From assembly GCA_005778405.1 (NCBI GenBank), contig SXOA01000103.1, positions 1 to 58,504 on the forward strand: a stretch of 58,504 nt of DNA. The letters are read 5' to 3'. The notes beneath the pieces were generated by a model. That model worked only from the letters and a program-made list of their open reading frames with translations, made no database searches and was not told the origin of the DNA. The DNA comes from Planctomycetaceae bacterium. Its GTDB lineage: Bacteria > Planctomycetota > Planctomycetia > Pirellulales > Pirellulaceae. This document shows positions 17,168-25,170 of the stretch, piece by piece. The translations under genes and the position numbers were made by a program. The stretch's first letter is position 1. The number at the start of each line of letters is the position of its first letter.

Positions 17168-17482
17168 CTATTCCTCGGAGAACGGCTGGTCCCGGGAGAT
17201 CACATCCGGTCCCTTGCCCGCCCGTTTCTCGTAAAAGCCATCGCCGGCTTTGACGTATTTGGTGAAACCCAGCTTGTCGAGCTTTTTGTCGTCGGCGACG
17301 GACTTCCCCATCGCCGACTCCGACCATTTGCCGCCGACCGCAGGGGCCAGAAAGACGCGGCGGACGGGTTTGCCCGTTTCCGGATGTTTCGTTAACGGGG
17401 CGTCCGCCATGCTCTGAAAGATCTCGAACTGCTCGCCGTCGGAGTTGTCGTCAGTAATTACTTCGTAAACATAAACTGGCAT
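17168..17482 (-). CDS. FmdB-like small protein lacking all zinc-ribbon cysteines
   Basis: A 104-residue protein that starts MPVYVYEVITDDNSDGEQFE and continues FQSMADAPLTKHPETGKPVRR. This aligns by eye with the FmdB family pattern (MPxYEYxCxxCGxxFE ... ltxCPxCGgxvrr), but every cysteine is replaced and the protein contains no Cys at all. The strand pattern therefore seems kept while zinc binding is lost. The rest (VADDKKLDKLGFTKYVKAG) is charged. Its role is unknown. It is the last gene of a minus-strand run that begins with ribosomal protein genes. Confidence 0.7.
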   Translation of the reverse strand: MPVYVYEVITDDNSDGEQFEIFQSMADAPLTKHPETGKPVRRVFLAPAVGGKWSESAMGKSVADDKKLDKLGFTKYVKAGDGFYEKRAGKGPDVISRDQPFSEE

Positions 17483-17508
17483 GCTAGCCTCCGACAGGGT
17501 TCAACTTT

Positions 17509-17547
17509 CCTTCTACCTTGCCGGTCGCACATTAGCAAGGTAGAAGG
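17509..17547. terminator. perfect 13-bp inverted repeat between the metallopeptidase and FmdB-like genes
   Basis: CCTTCTACCTTGC (17509-17521) pairs with GCAAGGTAGAAGG (17535-17547) across a 13-base loop. It lies in the 77-bp gap of two minus-strand genes. There is no T-run on either side, so it could attenuate or process the transcript instead of ending it. Confidence 0.45.
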
Positions 17548-17559
17548 GCGCGTGACTTG

Positions 17560-18183
17560 TCAGGTAATGGGAACCAGCTTGGGCCGCTTTACCCGCAGAC
17601 CGAAAATCGGACCGGCAGCGGTATGGAGCTTGGAAAAATCGTGCTGCAAGAAACTCCACAACTCCGGCTCTGGAGATTGGGCCAGCCAGCGGTCGGCGAT
17701 GATTCCCATTTGCCGGTCATATTCCGCCTGCGAGTGCGTGTGGGCAAAGCACCTTCCCTCGTGGCGGCGGAGGTCGCCATCGAACTCTGGCCCGATGTGC
17801 CACAGCTCGTGAAAGATGGTGATCAATTTCTCGCGGAACTCCAGGTTCATGAACCGCGGCAGATAAAAGCTGAGCAGATATAGCATCTCGCGCCCCGAGC
17901 CGTCGACAATCGGCTGCACCTGGTATTGCCGGCCGCGACGAATTGTGGTCCGCGAGCCCCCCGCAAAGCGGAGCGGCGTCAGCGAGGCGTACATCCCCCA
18001 GCTCACCCCTTTGCGGGCCTGGCTGAACGTGAGCGCAATGCGAGAAAGATCGACATGCGCGAGATCCGGCGTGCGTGCAACTATATCCGCACACAACAAC
18101 CGCATCCGCGAGGTGAAGTCAAACCCCGCGGCCTGAGCAGGTACGAACGTCTGCTGGCGTGAATCGGACAAGAGTTGTTGCAT
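17560..18183 (-). CDS. putative zinc metallopeptidase-like protein
   Basis: A 207-residue protein with an HExxH-type motif, FHELWHIGPEFDG, where H125, E126 and H129 would bind zinc and catalyse. Histidines and acids in the next stretch (DLRRHEGRCFAHTHSQAEYD) could supply the third ligand. No signal peptide is visible, so it is probably cytoplasmic. It starts 29 bp after rplQ with an AAGGA ribosome site and is likely co-transcribed with the ribosomal operon. I do not recognise a named family and the peptidase activity is inference from the motif. Confidence 0.7.
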   Translation of the reverse strand: MQQLLSDSRQQTFVPAQAAGFDFTSRMRLLCADIVARTPDLAHVDLSRIALTFSQARKGVSWGMYASLTPLRFAGGSRTTIRRGRQYQVQPIVDGSGREMLYLLSFYLPRFMNLEFREKLITIFHELWHIGPEFDGDLRRHEGRCFAHTHSQAEYDRQMGIIADRWLAQSPEPELWSFLQHDFSKLHTAAGPIFGLRVKRPKLVPIT

Positions 18184-18212
18184 CGGGGGGTTCCTTCCCC
18201 AAGAATAGTCGC

Positions 18213-18812
18213 CTACGTGGCCGCTGCTTCGCTCTTTTCGTCCGCACCCTCTTCGCTGAATGCCGGCTTGGCGCTCTTTTCGACTTTGCGATCGCGCACG
18301 CCGACAAATTCCAGGATGGCTCTGGCACCGGAATCCCCCAGGCGGGGTTTGGCCAGCTTGACGATCCGGGTGTAGCCGCCATCGCGATCCTTGAACCGCG
18401 GGGCAATATCAGCAATCAGAATGGAAACCGCCTGTTTGTCGCCGAGCAGTTGCACCAGGCGCCGGCGAGCATTGACGGCGGGCGCCATGGCTGTGGCCCA
18501 CTTGCGCCAGTTTTCTCCCTTACGCCATGTCCGCCATTCGGCCGTGTTCCGCTTGGCGTTCGTGGCAAACTCACTGGCGCTCTCCAAGTCGGCGAGAGTC
18601 TTGCGAGCAATAGTAATGCACTTTTCGACCAACGGGCGGACCTCTTTGGCCTTGTGCAGCGTGGTGATAATCCGTCCCTTCACCTTGGGCGTGTTCTCGT
18701 CATCCTCGGCGTCTCGTTCGGTCAGAATGAGAGCGCTCGCCATGTTCTTGAACAAGGCCTTGCGATGGCTGGGGGAGCGACCGAGGACTCGGCTTCGACG
18801 ACGATGACGCAT
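18213..18812 (-). CDS. rplQ: 50S ribosomal protein L17
   Basis: Large-subunit protein near the exit tunnel. The N-terminus RHRRRSRVLGRSPSHRKALF matches L17 closely (RHRKxGRxLGRxxxHRxAL). At 199 residues it is far longer than E. coli L17 (127). It has extra sequence in the middle (about NTAEWRTWRKGENWRKWATA) and an acidic, alanine-rich tail ending SEEGADEKSEAAAT. The start was set at the canonical MRHRR (18812). It follows rpoA in the usual order. Confidence 0.95.
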   Translation of the reverse strand: MRHRRRSRVLGRSPSHRKALFKNMASALILTERDAEDDENTPKVKGRIITTLHKAKEVRPLVEKCITIARKTLADLESASEFATNAKRNTAEWRTWRKGENWRKWATAMAPAVNARRRLVQLLGDKQAVSILIADIAPRFKDRDGGYTRIVKLAKPRLGDSGARAILEFVGVRDRKVEKSAKPAFSEEGADEKSEAAAT

Positions 18813-18891
18813 GGGAAACTCGAAATCTTGAAATAACTGAAATGGGTGGTTCGTCCACGGCATTGCGTGGGCATGAATATAGCGTTGGCCC

Positions 18892-19875
18892 TTACCGCAT
18901 AGCGGGAACGCGCATCCCCAGGTACAACCCCAGGTCGTGCAGCTTTTCCTTGACTTCGGTGAGCGTGGTCTCGCCAAAGTTGCGAACTTCGAGGAGCTGG
19001 TCTTCCGATTTCTGCACCAAGTCCCGAACCGTATGAATGTTCTCGGTCTCCAGGCAGTTCATGGCCCGCACGGAAAGCTTGAGTTCCGCCAGGCTCATGC
19101 TCAGCTTGGATTCCAGGATGCCGTCGAGGCCGGCTACGCCGCCACGGTTGGGGGAATGGACTCGCGGGCCTAGCTCCGAATACTGCACAAACGGGTTGAG
19201 GTGCTTGCGGAGGATTTTGGCCGATTCGACGAGGGCCATTTCCGGATTCACCGAACCATTCGTCCAGATTTCCAGTGTCAGGCGGTCGTAGTTGGTCTTT
19301 TGGCCGACGCGGGTCTCTTCCACTTCATAGCGGACTCGAACCACGGGGCTGTAAACCGCGTCAATCGGAATAATTCCGATTTCGTGATCCCCCGTGCTGT
19401 GCTCCGTGGAAGGAATGTAGCCCCGGCCATTTTCAACGACCATTTCCATCATGAAGGGAACGTTGTCCGTGAGCGTGGCCAGAACATGCCCCTTATTGAT
19501 GATTTCGACATCCGAATCGGTCTGGATATCGGCTCCGGTGACCAGGCCGGTTGAGTTCTTTTCGACGGTGATGACGCGGGTGGAGTCGCTGTGGTTTTTG
19601 ACCACAAGGGACTTCACATTGAGCACGATTTCGGTCACGTCCTCGAGTACGCCGGGAATGGTCGTGAACTCGTGCTGAGCGCCGCGAATCTTGATCTGGG
19701 TGACGGCGCTCCCCTCCAGGCTGGAGAGGAGAATACGCCGCAGGCTGTTGCCGATGGTGACGCCAAACCCGCGCTCGAACGGCTCGGCGGTGAACTTGCC
19801 GTAGGTCGAGGTGAGCGAGTTAGCGTCGCAATTGACAATGTTGGGAAGCTCAAACCCGCGCCAGCGAATATGCAT
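18892..19875 (-). CDS. rpoA: DNA-directed RNA polymerase subunit alpha
   Basis: A 327-residue alpha subunit that scaffolds RNA polymerase assembly. The N-terminal dimerisation domain has [20 protein letters not shown]. The C-terminal domain carries the helix-hairpin-helix region [19 protein letters not shown] followed by [19 protein letters not shown], which contacts DNA UP elements and activators. The start [11 protein letters not shown] at 19875 gives the normal length. It lies between rpsK and rplQ; rpsD, often found just before rpoA, is absent here. Confidence 0.97.
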   Translation of the reverse strand: MHIRWRGFELPNIVNCDANSLTSTYGKFTAEPFERGFGVTIGNSLRRILLSSLEGSAVTQIKIRGAQHEFTTIPGVLEDVTEIVLNVKSLVVKNHSDSTRVITVEKNSTGLVTGADIQTDSDVEIINKGHVLATLTDNVPFMMEMVVENGRGYIPSTEHSTGDHEIGIIPIDAVYSPVVRVRYEVEETRVGQKTNYDRLTLEIWTNGSVNPEMALVESAKILRKHLNPFVQYSELGPRVHSPNRGGVAGLDGILESKLSMSLAELKLSVRAMNCLETENIHTVRDLVQKSEDQLLEVRNFGETTLTEVKEKLHDLGLYLGMRVPAMR

Positions 19876-19955
19876 CTGCGATCTCCCTTGCGAAATGCCC
19901 CGAAGGGCGAATGTCTTGGTGCTGTGTATTGCGTGCCGTCTATTACTAGCCGTGG

Positions 19956-20342
19956 TTAAACGCGGCGGCGCTTGGGGGGCCGGCATCCATTGTGCGGAAT
20001 CGGGGTCACATCCTCGATGGTCTTCACGGTCATGCCAGCCGTTTGCAGGGCAGTAATGGCGCTCTCGCGGCCGGAGCCAGGGCCCTTCACCAACACTTCC
20101 AGTTCCTTGACGCCGAACTTGGCCGCCTTTTCCGCAGCTTGCTGTCCCGCGCACTGTCCGGCGAAGGGGGTCGATTTGCGACTCCCTTTGAAGCCGCTGG
20201 TGCCGGCGCTGGCCCAGCAAAGCGTGTCACCCTTGGAATCGGTGATGGTCACGGTAGTGTTGTTGAAAGTGGCGCGGACGTGGGCGATAGCCACGGTCAC
20301 GTTGCGGCGGACTTTCTTTTTCTTGGCAACTGCTTTGGACAC
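19956..20342 (-). CDS. rpsK: 30S ribosomal protein S11
   Basis: Platform protein of the small subunit, 128 residues. It has the family's [19 protein letters not shown] and ends [17 protein letters not shown], both nearly universal in S11. The start codon is GTG at 20342, preceded by the rpsM gene in the same direction. It is part of the rpmJ-rpsM-rpsK-rpoA-rplQ operon. Confidence 0.97.
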   Translation of the reverse strand: MSKAVAKKKKVRRNVTVAIAHVRATFNNTTVTITDSKGDTLCWASAGTSGFKGSRKSTPFAGQCAGQQAAEKAAKFGVKELEVLVKGPGSGRESAITALQTAGMTVKTIEDVTPIPHNGCRPPKRRRV

Positions 20343-20384
20343 TGCTTAACTCCTGGAACCCAGTATTTGATTGATCGGCAAGGA

Positions 20385-20768
20385 CTAACGGAGGTCCTTG
20401 ACCCCCTTCTTGCCGGCCACGGTTTTCTTCGGGCCCTTGCGAGTGCGAGCGTTGGTGCGGGTCCGCTGTCCGCGAACAGGCAGCCCCAGCCGATGCCGCA
20501 TGCCGCGATAGCACTTGATATCACGTAGGCGGTTGATGTTCTGTTGAACCTGGCGGCGGAGCGGGCCTTCCACGGTGTAGTCTCGCTCCAGCAATACGGC
20601 CAGTCGAGAGAGCTCTTCCTCCGCCAAGTCGCGGGCATGTTTCTGCGGATCGATGCCAGCCTTGTGACAAAGTTCCAGCGCCACTTTGTCACCCACGCCA
20701 TACAAATAGCGGAGGGAAAAGACGGTGGGTTTGTCGTTGGGAATATCGACACCGAGCAAACGAGGCAT
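20385..20768 (-). CDS. rpsM: 30S ribosomal protein S13
   Basis: Small-subunit head protein of 127 residues contacting the P-site tRNA and the large subunit. It starts MPRLLGVDIPNDKPTVFSLR and has LRDIKCYRGMRHRLGLPVRG and the basic tail RTRTNARTRKGPKKTV, all diagnostic of S13. The ATG at 20768 gives the canonical N-terminus. It is second in the operon after rpmJ. Confidence 0.97.
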   Translation of the reverse strand: MPRLLGVDIPNDKPTVFSLRYLYGVGDKVALELCHKAGIDPQKHARDLAEEELSRLAVLLERDYTVEGPLRRQVQQNINRLRDIKCYRGMRHRLGLPVRGQRTRTNARTRKGPKKTVAGKKGVKDLR

Positions 20769-20832
20769 GTTCTCTCTCCAAAAAACCAATCGGACCCGCG
20801 AAGATAAAAGAAACCCAGGCTGGAATTCCACG

Positions 20833-20859
20833 AGGCGGCCACAACCAATTCGGCCGCCT
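20833..20859. promoter_or_regulatory. 8-bp hairpin in the rpmJ-rpsM spacer
   Basis: AGGCGGCC (20833-20840) and GGCCGCCT (20852-20859) form a perfect stem in the leader between rpmJ and rpsM. No T-run follows on the minus strand. It could be an internal regulatory or processing structure in the ribosomal transcript, but the role is not shown. Confidence 0.3.
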
Positions 20860-20871
20860 ATTCCGGCGAAG

Positions 20872-20985
20872 TTAACCCTGACGCTGCTTGTGGCGGGCGT
20901 TGGTGCAAACGACGTAAACCCGGCCCTTGCGGCGCACGACTTTGCAATTCTCGCAAATCTTCCGTACGCTGGTACGCACTTTCAT
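20872..20985 (-). CDS. rpmJ: 50S ribosomal protein L36
   Basis: A 37-residue protein, [20 protein letters not shown] followed by [17 protein letters not shown]. It is the zinc-binding type of L36 with C11, C14, C27 and H32 in the C-x2-C-x12-C-x4-H pattern. The ATG at 20985 is 24 bases after a good promoter's expected start. It is the first gene of the alpha operon here; infA, secY and map are not upstream. Confidence 0.97.
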   Translation of the reverse strand: MKVRTSVRKICENCKVVRRKGRVYVVCTNARHKQRQG

Positions 20986-21016
20986 GTCATCACCCAAAGT
21001 TCAGGTAAAGCGGCTC

Positions 21017-21046
21017 AGTATAGAGCTTTGCGAGTACTTTCGACAA
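21017..21046 (-). promoter_or_regulatory. sigma-70-type promoter of the rpmJ-rpsM-rpsK-rpoA-rplQ operon
   Basis: On the minus strand TTGTCG (21041-21046) and TATACT (21017-21022) are separated by 18 bases. The -10 matches 5 of 6 consensus positions and the -35 matches 4 of 6. A transcript starting near 21009 would have a 24-base leader before rpmJ. The position in the 175-bp gap after the ribonuclease gene supports it. Confidence 0.55.
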
Positions 21047-21160
21047 GGGGCAGCAGACCGATAAACAGGCCAAAAATCTGCGTTTCCGTAGCTTCGCAGC
21101 CTCAAGGTTACGCAATCTACCACGGAAGAAGCCGCTTCCATAAACGGTGCCTGGTTAACG

Positions 21161-22933
21161 TTATGCCACCGGCATCTTCACTTCGCGCCCTTCTTCATCC
21201 CGTAAATCCAGTTCCAGGTGTTCTGGAAACAAGCCGTCGCTGCCGAGAATTTGCACATTCAGACGGGCGTCGTCTTCGAGCTGCATGATCTCACGCCGCT
21301 TCTTATTGCTCAGGTAGGTCGCAACTTCTTGATTGACTTTGACCGTCACCCGGCGGACGCCCGGCTGCTGGCTGGAAAGCATGATCAGGCGAACGACTTC
21401 GATGGCCATGCTTTCGGCGGTCTTCACCACGCCGCGGCCGCTGCAGCAGGGGCAGTCGCCATAGACACTTTTCTTCACGCTGGGGCGAATCCGCTGCCGT
21501 GTCATTTCAATCAGGCCGAAGGGGCTGGTGCGGAGGATTTTGGTCCGCGCCCGGTCCCGCTTCATGGCGTCGTGCAAGGCCCGCTCCACTCCGCGGCGAT
21601 GGCGCTCGCGGCGCATGTCGATGAAGTCGTTGACGATCACCCCCCCCAGGTCCCGCAGGCGAAGTTGCCGAGCGATTTCCTTGGCCGCGGAGATGTTGAG
21701 TTGGAAAGCCGTCTCGTCGGCATCCTCCGCCTTGGCCCGAAAACTGCCGCTGTTGACGTCGATGGCTACCAGGGCCTCGGTTTGATCAATCACAATCGAG
21801 CCGCCGCCGCGGAGGGCCACTTTGCGCTGATAGATCTGAGCGATCTCTTGTTCCAGCTTGTACTTGTGGAACAGGGGCTCTTTGCCGATGTAATGGTGCA
21901 AGCGATTGACGTGGCGGGGCATCACGAGCTGCAAAAACTCCTTGGCCCGCTCAAAGGCTTCATTGTTGTCGATGTAAATGGAGTCAATTTCGGAAGTAAA
22001 AATGTCTCGGATGGTCCGGATGATCATGTCGCTTTCTTCGTAGATGGTCCCCGGCCCTTCCGTCTTTTTCAGCCGGCGAACGATCACCTTCCACAGTCGC
22101 AGCAGATAGGCCATGTCGCGGCTGAGCTCTTTCTTCGTCCGCTCTTGGCCGGCGGTCCGGACGATGAAGCCCAGCCCCTTGGGCGGATTAAGCTCCAGCA
22201 TGATGTCCCGCAACTCGCGGCGGGCGCGGTCATCCTCGATTTTCCGGGATACGCCGACCCGACCCAAAGCGGGCATCAGTACCAGGTAGCGGCCAGGAAT
22301 GCTCAGATACGTGGAAAGTGTTGGCCCTTTGGTCCCAATCCCTTCCTTGATGACTTGCACGAGGACTTCGTCACCCCGTCGCAGGATGTCTTGAATGGGG
22401 GGCTTGATGCGGGGACGTCCGCCGCGCGGCGGACGAGCTCCCCGGCTTTGGCCGCGGGGACCCCGATCGTCTCGGACCCCACGGTCACGGTCTCCGCGGC
22501 CCCGTCCACCCCGGTCCCCTTCACCTCGCCCCTGGTCACGCCGCGGCGGGCGATCGCCGCGCGGTCCCTGGTCCCCTTCGCTCGGCCCATCTCCTTCGTC
22601 GTTCTCGCTCGGCGGACCCTGGTCGTCATCACCCACGTCAATGTCGGCCATCCGCCCCGCGCCAAAGGACTCGCCGGGATCGTAGCCACCCTGGCGGAAG
22701 TATTGTGGCTCCACGTCGCTGATGTGCAGGAAGCCGTTGCGGCCGACTCCAAAATCCACAAACGCCGCCTGGATGCTCGGCTCCAAATTGACAATCCGCC
22801 CCTTGTAGATGTTGCCAACATAGTTGTCCGCGCTGGCCCGTTCGATGTAGAGCTCCTCCAGCAAGCCGTCCTCCACAATGGCGATGCGGCACTCTTCGGG
22901 CTGCGAGACATTAATCAGCATTTCATTCTTCAT
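21161..22933 (-). CDS. ribonuclease E/G family endoribonuclease with disordered RG-rich insert
   Basis: A 590-residue RNA-processing enzyme. The S1 domain starts near residue 35 (NYVGNIYKGRIVNLEPSIQA). Catalytic aspartates are in ALVAIDVNSG (D392) and VIVNDFIDMRRE (D436), equivalent to E. coli D303 and D346. The zinc link CPCCSGRG uses C494 and C497. Inside the S1 domain an insert spans about residues 96-173, first acidic and then arginine-glycine rich (GRGEGDRGGRGRGDRDRG). No long C-terminal scaffold like that of E. coli RNase E is present, so overall size is nearer RNase G. It is upstream of the ribosomal operon. Confidence 0.93.
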   Translation of the reverse strand: MKNEMLINVSQPEECRIAIVEDGLLEELYIERASADNYVGNIYKGRIVNLEPSIQAAFVDFGVGRNGFLHISDVEPQYFRQGGYDPGESFGAGRMADIDVGDDDQGPPSENDEGDGPSEGDQGPRGDRPPRRDQGRGEGDRGGRGRGDRDRGVRDDRGPRGQSRGARPPRGGRPRIKPPIQDILRRGDEVLVQVIKEGIGTKGPTLSTYLSIPGRYLVLMPALGRVGVSRKIEDDRARRELRDIMLELNPPKGLGFIVRTAGQERTKKELSRDMAYLLRLWKVIVRRLKKTEGPGTIYEESDMIIRTIRDIFTSEIDSIYIDNNEAFERAKEFLQLVMPRHVNRLHHYIGKEPLFHKYKLEQEIAQIYQRKVALRGGGSIVIDQTEALVAIDVNSGSFRAKAEDADETAFQLNISAAKEIARQLRLRDLGGVIVNDFIDMRRERHRRGVERALHDAMKRDRARTKILRTSPFGLIEMTRQRIRPSVKKSVYGDCPCCSGRGVVKTAESMAIEVVRLIMLSSQQPGVRRVTVKVNQEVATYLSNKKRREIMQLEDDARLNVQILGSDGLFPEHLELDLRDEEGREVKMPVA

Positions 22934-23361
22934 GAGTCGTGTTTTCTAGGCGCGCGAGCGCCCGGCAGAAGGGATGACTTGGGAGCTGCTCGAAAGAGTC
23001 AAGCGGCGACGAAAGTGCCCCCGGCGGAATTCGCCCGTGGAAAGCACAGGAAACAAGCGGCACGGGTGAGCCCTGCGGATTTGGTGCCTCCGCGGGCCGC
23101 CGCGCCCAAACATATGTAACATGGAAACTCATGCGGCCACTGCCTACAGGACCTCAAGCCGCACGGGGCGAGGTCAACTGCGAGCGAGAGCACGCCTTCT
23201 CATAAGGAACCACTGGTCCAGGCCCGGCCGCTGCTTCCCCCCCTGCCGCACCGATGCGGCAATTATTGGTTTTGCCCAAGGAGGCGAGCGCGGCAAAGCC
23301 GCTATCAACTTCTTGCCGGCCCATCGCCGGCTGTCCATCTCCAATACTTTCAAAACTACAA
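22934..23361. other. 428-bp gap between ptsH and the ribonuclease gene
   Basis: I see no credible gene here. It should hold the ribonuclease E/G promoter on the minus strand and the end of the hpf-ptsN-ptsH transcript. On the minus strand after ptsH the only candidate terminator is a weak GCCGGC-GATGG-GCCGGC hairpin (about 23323-23340), without a T-run. No clear -35/-10 pair was found. Confidence 0.4.
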
Positions 23362-23646
23362 CTACTCGTCCATTAACCCAAAGCCACCTTCAACGAGCTG
23401 GGCAAGTGCATCGACGGCGGCTTGGGCATCTGGGCCACGAGCCTGCAGTGTCAGTGTTGTACCGTTTGGAGCGAACAACGTCATCATGTCCATGATGCTT
23501 TTTCCGTCCACGGCATGATTTTCCTTGATAATCTTGACTTCCGATTTGTATTCAGCCGCTGTTTTCATCACGAGGTGGGCCGGGCGGATATGAAATCCCT
23601 TGCTGTTCACAAGCGTCACGTCTCGGCTGACTGTGAAATCCGGCAT
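23362..23646 (-). CDS. HPr-family phosphocarrier protein
   Basis: A 94-residue HPr-like protein. The phosphorylatable histidine is H19 in GFHIRPAHLV, and the regulatory serine region is S50 in DGKSIMDMM. Residues around the His differ slightly from the common GLHARPA. It lies 58 bp after ptsN, so this is probably an NPr-type, nitrogen-PTS relative and not a sugar-PTS protein. No enzyme I or HPr kinase gene is in the window. ATG 23646 gives the canonical start. Confidence 0.9.
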   Translation of the reverse strand: MPDFTVSRDVTLVNSKGFHIRPAHLVMKTAAEYKSEVKIIKENHAVDGKSIMDMMTLFAPNGTTLTLQARGPDAQAAVDALAQLVEGGFGLMDE

Positions 23647-23704
23647 GGCGAACAGACGAAGCGCGGCGGAAGAATCTGAGACAAAAGGGGGAGACCCGGC
23701 ACTA

Positions 23705-24181
23705 TTAGCTGCCAAATTGATGAGCGTCCGATTCGTCGAGCAGTAGCTGGATTTCCGAAGTGCTGTGGGCCTGTTTCAGGAACCGGCAAAAGGTGTCATC
23801 CCGCAACTGGCGGCTGATGTTTTCCAGAGCCCGCAAATGGTCCGCCGGGCGATCCGGGGGCGAAATCAAGAGGAACATCAAATGCACCTTCTCGCCGTCC
23901 AGGCTGTCAAAGTCCACGCCGTGATGGCTGATGCCGACGGTACCAATTAGCTTCCCCACGCTGGGGTGCTTGGTGTGCGGCACCGCCACGCCGCGTCCGA
24001 TGCCCGTGCTCCCCAGTTCCTCGCGCTTCATGATGGCCGCCACAATGCCCGCGGCGTCTTCCGAGCGGACGACCCCGGACTGAGCCAACGAAGCCACCAT
24101 CTCCTCAATCACGCTCGACTTGTCGTCGGCGGCAATCTCCGCCCGGATGGCCGGGACCACCACAAAATCAGAAAACTTCAT
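23705..24181 (-). CDS. PTS IIA-type nitrogen regulatory protein (PtsN-like)
   Basis: A 158-residue EIIA of the fructose/mannitol/Ntr family. The phosphorylation site is H69 in GIGRGVAVPHTKHP. The C-terminal part reads LMFLLISPPDRPADHLRAL, as in PtsN. It probably accepts phosphate from the HPr-like protein encoded next and acts as a regulator, since no IIB or IIC domain is present. It follows hpf by 75 bp, the same neighbourhood as in the proteobacterial rpoN operon. Confidence 0.9.
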   Translation of the reverse strand: MKFSDFVVVPAIRAEIAADDKSSVIEEMVASLAQSGVVRSEDAAGIVAAIMKREELGSTGIGRGVAVPHTKHPSVGKLIGTVGISHHGVDFDSLDGEKVHLMFLLISPPDRPADHLRALENISRQLRDDTFCRFLKQAHSTSEIQLLLDESDAHQFGS

Positions 24182-24256
24182 GGGATGATTTCCTTAACCT
24201 TTCGGGGCCAAGAACAGCGGCTGAAAATGAAGGTTCGCCGCGGCTGAAAATGAATA

Positions 24257-24601
24257 TTAGCTCGGCTCCCCGTCGGCGGGTGGCTCCAAATGTTTGTGGC
24301 CGGAAGCCTTGTGGTCCTTAAGCCGTTCCTTGTGCTTGCGCAGCTGTTGCTCCAGCTTGTCCACGGCTCCGTCCAGGGCGGCATGAACCGAATCGCTCTG
24401 CACCGTGGCCGCGAAGGGGTCGTGGTGCTCGGCATGCGCGGTGATTTCCACCGAGGGGCTGTCCTTGTGGCTCAAATCGACAATCACGTGGATGGAGGTC
24501 AGCCGGTCGTAGAACTTTCGCACCGACTCGACTTTTTCCTTAATCCGTTCCTGTGTGGCTGGGCTCAAATGACCGTGCCGGGCAGAAATGTTGATTTGCA
24601 C
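24257..24601 (-). CDS. hpf: ribosome hibernation promoting factor / RaiA-like (short form)
   Basis: A 114-residue protein of the HPF/YfiA family, binding the 30S decoding region in resting cells. It starts MQINISARHGHLSPATQERI and continues KFYDRLTSIHVIVDLSH. The basic helix after HAALDGAVDKLEQQLRKHK fits the family, and the tail is short, so it lacks the dimerisation domain of long HPF. The start is GTG at 24601, with AGGAG about ten bases upstream. It is first gene of the hpf-ptsN-HPr run. Confidence 0.9.
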   Translation of the reverse strand: MQINISARHGHLSPATQERIKEKVESVRKFYDRLTSIHVIVDLSHKDSPSVEITAHAEHHDPFAATVQSDSVHAALDGAVDKLEQQLRKHKERLKDHKASGHKHLEPPADGEPS

Positions 24602-24846
24602 CGGTGCTGACTCCTGGGGGCCTTGCGGGACGCGTCCAATCTTTCAGTTTACCCGAACCGGCCGGATGCGGAAGGGTAAGCGCCAGCGCAGTGGTAGCAA
24701 GTTTGGCCCCCGCGCCCACGCGGGGATTTGCCGTACGAACGCCTCCAGCGAGCCACTTGCGTAAGCGATTGGAGTTCTTAGCGCGAAAACTCCCCACGCT
24801 GACGCTTGGTGCTCTCCGGGAATGCGCTCACGAACGCGTTGGGAAA

Positions 24847-25131
24847 CTAGTGCTTATAAATCTTGTGCTGCGGGCGGCCGGAGAGGATTTGCTCTTTGCC
24901 CCAGTTAGTGACATCGCGGAAGGCCTGGCTGCGGATGAAGTCGGTGAAGGCTTGTTCTTCGGACCATTCGCTCGTAATGAGGTAAGAAGCGTCGTCCGCA
25001 ACGTCGCGCCACAGGGTGGAACTGGTGTGCCCCTGGGCCGCCTTGAGGGCGGCCACGACGCCGGCGAATTTGGTTTCAAAGTCCTGCTGTTGGCCAGGAA
25101 GGACGTGGTAGTTCATGCCGACGGTGATCAT
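24847..25131 (-). CDS. antibiotic biosynthesis monooxygenase (ABM) domain protein
   Basis: A 94-residue dimeric alpha+beta barrel (ABM fold) protein. It has MITVGMNYHVLPGQQQDFET followed by GHTSSTLWRDVADDASYL and ITSEWSEEQAFTDFIRSQAF, the usual pattern of the heme-degrading or small-molecule monooxygenase family. Partner and substrate are unknown. It lies 39 bp after the YdjY-domain gene in the same direction. The gap downstream to hpf (245 bp) shows only GC-rich palindromic stretches. Confidence 0.85.
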   Translation of the reverse strand: MITVGMNYHVLPGQQQDFETKFAGVVAALKAAQGHTSSTLWRDVADDASYLITSEWSEEQAFTDFIRSQAFRDVTNWGKEQILSGRPQHKIYKH

Positions 25132-25170
25132 GGGGAGAGTAGGGAGAGGTTAGAGTTTGGAGGGCAGAGG

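Noticed and set aside
21218..23119. Open frame of more than 600 codons opposite the ribonuclease E/G gene
   Set aside because: Shadow frame caused by high third-position GC; the antisense protein has no recognisable features.
23121..23495. Plus-strand open frame in the ptsH to ribonuclease gap
   Set aside because: It runs into the ptsH gene antisense and has no motif or ribosome site.
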